A stretch of DNA of 5,942 bases from positions 1 to 5,942 of the forward strand of contig JAJFHW010000275.1 in the NCBI GenBank assembly GCA_021775385.1, written 5' to 3'. Made by a program: the position numbers and the translations under genes. The number at the start of each line of letters is the position of its first letter. Position 1 is the stretch's first letter. Below, in pieces: positions 4,518 through 5,942 of this stretch. Under the pieces are notes generated by a model, which was not told the DNA's origin, searched no databases, and saw only the letters and a list, made by a program, of their open reading frames with translations. The DNA comes from Hyphomicrobiales bacterium. GTDB lineage: Bacteria > Pseudomonadota > Alphaproteobacteria > Rhizobiales > HXMU1428-3.

Positions 4518-5942
4518 TTAGTTGCTAGAATTTCCAGATTTTGAAGATTGACCAATATCTTGTTGTGCTCCAAACGACCCTAGATGTTTAAGCGTAAAGA
4601 ACACTTTTACAGATTGGTCAGGATCAACATCACGATCATCAATAAATGATTCATTATATGAAACAGATAGAGAAAAACATTCATCAGAATATTCTAAACC
4701 AACATAGTCAGAAACTCTAAAGTCATCTTCAATATCATATCGAATACCGCCAATAAGAGACCAATATTGTGTCAATTTCAAACGAGCATTAGCTAAAATT
4801 TCCTGCTCATCAGATATAACTGATTTATCGCCTTGTCCCCTAACAAAGGCATAGTTCAATTGTCCTGTAAGAGGGCCAGTCTTAAAGTTCGCATAAATAT
4901 CCTGTCTTTGAAGATCGAATTCCTTATCATCAAAACGGCTTTGAGCAACGAGCGTCAAATTATCATTAGGTTTGAAATAAAGCCCCCCAACAAAATCAGA
5001 CTCATCTTGCTGCAAACCTGACCTGTTAATCTGTGCATTTGAATCAAGAGCGTATGCATTGTCTCCATCAAGATGATAGCTTTGCCCAAATACGGCTCTC
5101 ATATAGCCACCAGTATAATTCTGTAAAGTATATTGTATACCAACATTCGCTCGCGTACCTGTTTCAATACGATCGTAACCAGAAAATTTATCCGTATCAA
5201 AAAGCAAAGTGTCATCAAAAACAAGACTTTGGGCATCTTCATTTGACACATCAAGTTGATCTTTACGGCTTAAATCACTTCTCACAACAATCTGCGCAAT
5301 CGGCTCAATCACATGAGATGCCCCTTGTGTATGAGCAACAAATGGGAAGCGATATTCTAAACCACCAGAAGCAACACCGCGAGTTTCTGTATCATCACTA
5401 AAATTACCTGTCTCAGGATTAACGTAATTATTACCTGTGTAAATATCACCACGCAATTTAGCAAAAGGAGTAATAACTTGTCCTAAACCATCTACAAACT
5501 TACGACGCCATGCAATATCAGCGCTCAAACGGCTGCTATCAACACCATCATCATCGCGTGTCAGACTTAAGGCGTTAGCATTAAAGCTTAATTCGCCGCC
5601 AAGAACAGGATCAGAGTAAATATAGTTATAATCTATAACAGGGTGGACAATAGATTCTGACTGGGTCGTATCATCAGCAAGCAAACCACCAAATGAATAA
5701 GCATTTGCTGAGAAGTAGTTCCTATCTTTTTGGCCAACTAGATAGATTTTAGAAACACGGTCTTCTCGTTTAATATTGTCTAATTTGTAAAAACGTCGGA
5801 ACGTATCGTCACTTTCAAAAGTTACATCCCAGCCAAAGTCCCAATCACTAGCAATTTTAAAATCGCCTTCAGAAACGATAGAGCCTCTAAATTTATCATC
5901 TGATGGCGAATCTTCTGGTCGATCAGTTTCTGAAATACCAGC
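4518..5942 (-). CDS. lptD: LPS-assembly protein LptD, C-terminal 474 residues (5' end outside window)
   Basis: LptD is the outer-membrane beta-barrel that, with lipoprotein LptE, inserts lipopolysaccharide into the outer leaflet. The frame is open to the window edge, so the gene starts beyond it; a TTG at 5684 is internal, not a start. The fragment begins in the barrel domain. W35/W39 in DWDFGWD and DDTFRRFYKLD (45-55), DRVSKIYL (62-69) and DRNYFSANAYSF (73-84) are the conserved LptD C-domain signature. Alternating polar and hydrophobic strands rich in Tyr, Phe, Asn and Asp follow to the end. SDECFSLSVSY contains C422, the only cysteine in view, where E. coli LptD has an adjacent Cys pair used in its interdomain disulfides. 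The last strand, KVFFTLKHLGSF, ends at F457, and a 17-residue Gln/Ser/Gly/Asn tail follows. SurA, its likely chaperone, is encoded 145 bp downstream. Confidence 0.94.
   Translation of the reverse strand, partial: AGISETDRPEDSPSDDKFRGSIVSEGDFKIASDWDFGWDVTFESDDTFRRFYKLDNIKREDRVSKIYLVGQKDRNYFSANAYSFGGLLADDTTQSESIVHPVIDYNYIYSDPVLGGELSFNANALSLTRDDDGVDSSRLSADIAWRRKFVDGLGQVITPFAKLRGDIYTGNNYVNPETGNFSDDTETRGVASGGLEYRFPFVAHTQGASHVIEPIAQIVVRSDLSRKDQLDVSNEDAQSLVFDDTLLFDTDKFSGYDRIETGTRANVGIQYTLQNYTGGYMRAVFGQSYHLDGDNAYALDSNAQINRSGLQQDESDFVGGLYFKPNDNLTLVAQSRFDDKEFDLQRQDIYANFKTGPLTGQLNYAFVRGQGDKSVISDEQEILANARLKLTQYWSLIGGIRYDIEDDFRVSDYVGLEYSDECFSLSVSYNESFIDDRDVDPDQSVKVFFTLKHLGSFGAQQDIGQSSKSGNSSN

Noticed and set aside
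4833..5401. Two plus-strand open frames (62 and 122 codons)
   Set aside because: Both are antisense to the LptD barrel. The His/Gln-rich composition reflects the complement of Asp-, Asn- and Leu-rich codons.
5682..5684. TTG as a possible start of a 388-residue protein
   Set aside because: The frame stays open to the window edge and the residues upstream form the conserved LptD signature (DDTFRRFYKLD), so this is an internal leucine codon.
1..5942. CRISPR arrays, tRNA or rRNA genes, insertion sequences, toxin-antitoxin pairs
   Set aside because: No regularly spaced repeats, cloverleaf-like segments, transposase frames or paired small ORFs were seen on either strand.

Overview
The window is a stretch of an AT-rich alphaproteobacterial chromosome. 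The gene order lptD - surA - pdxA - rsmA(ksgA), meeting gmk head-on, is the arrangement known from Hyphomicrobiales (Rhizobiales) and relatives. Protein features also fit: a SurA-type chaperone with a short divergent C-terminal half, and an LptD barrel with one cysteine where E. coli has an adjacent pair. The low GC, especially in the gaps, suggests a low-GC member of that order. I cannot name a genus from the sequence alone.

Layout: positions 2-349 (+) hold the C-terminal part of guanylate kinase (gmk). A strong bidirectional hairpin terminator (418-452) separates it from everything else, which is on the minus strand. Reading the minus strand in its own direction: the C-terminal 474 residues of LptD (window edge to 4518), a 145-bp gap, SurA (4372-3275), a 137-bp gap with a candidate promoter, PdxA (3137-2094), a 2-bp gap, RsmA/KsgA (2091-1225), a 158-bp gap with two dyad symmetries, and a typical 2-Cys peroxiredoxin (1066-473). 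No gene-free stretch exceeds 300 bp. The 145-bp lptD-surA gap holds two copies of TGTCTA (4461-4466 and 4495-4500) but no promoter or terminator I can defend.

How the genes fit together: LptD is the outer-membrane LPS translocon and SurA is the periplasmic chaperone that helps LptD and other barrels fold, so their adjacency is functional. PdxA (pyridoxal phosphate synthesis) and RsmA (16S rRNA dimethylation) follow as a tightly packed, probably translationally coupled pair. The peroxiredoxin sits between rsmA and gmk with its own upstream region and is probably a separate transcription unit.

I looked for an undescribed system (CRISPR, mobile elements, toxin-antitoxin, retron-like structure, repeats) and found none. 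This is a conserved housekeeping region. What deserves a second look is small in scale: two dyads ahead of the peroxiredoxin, a pdxA start with no Shine-Dalgarno and an overlapping upstream mini-ORF, an unusually basic segment in SurA, and a single-cysteine LptD with a polar tail.
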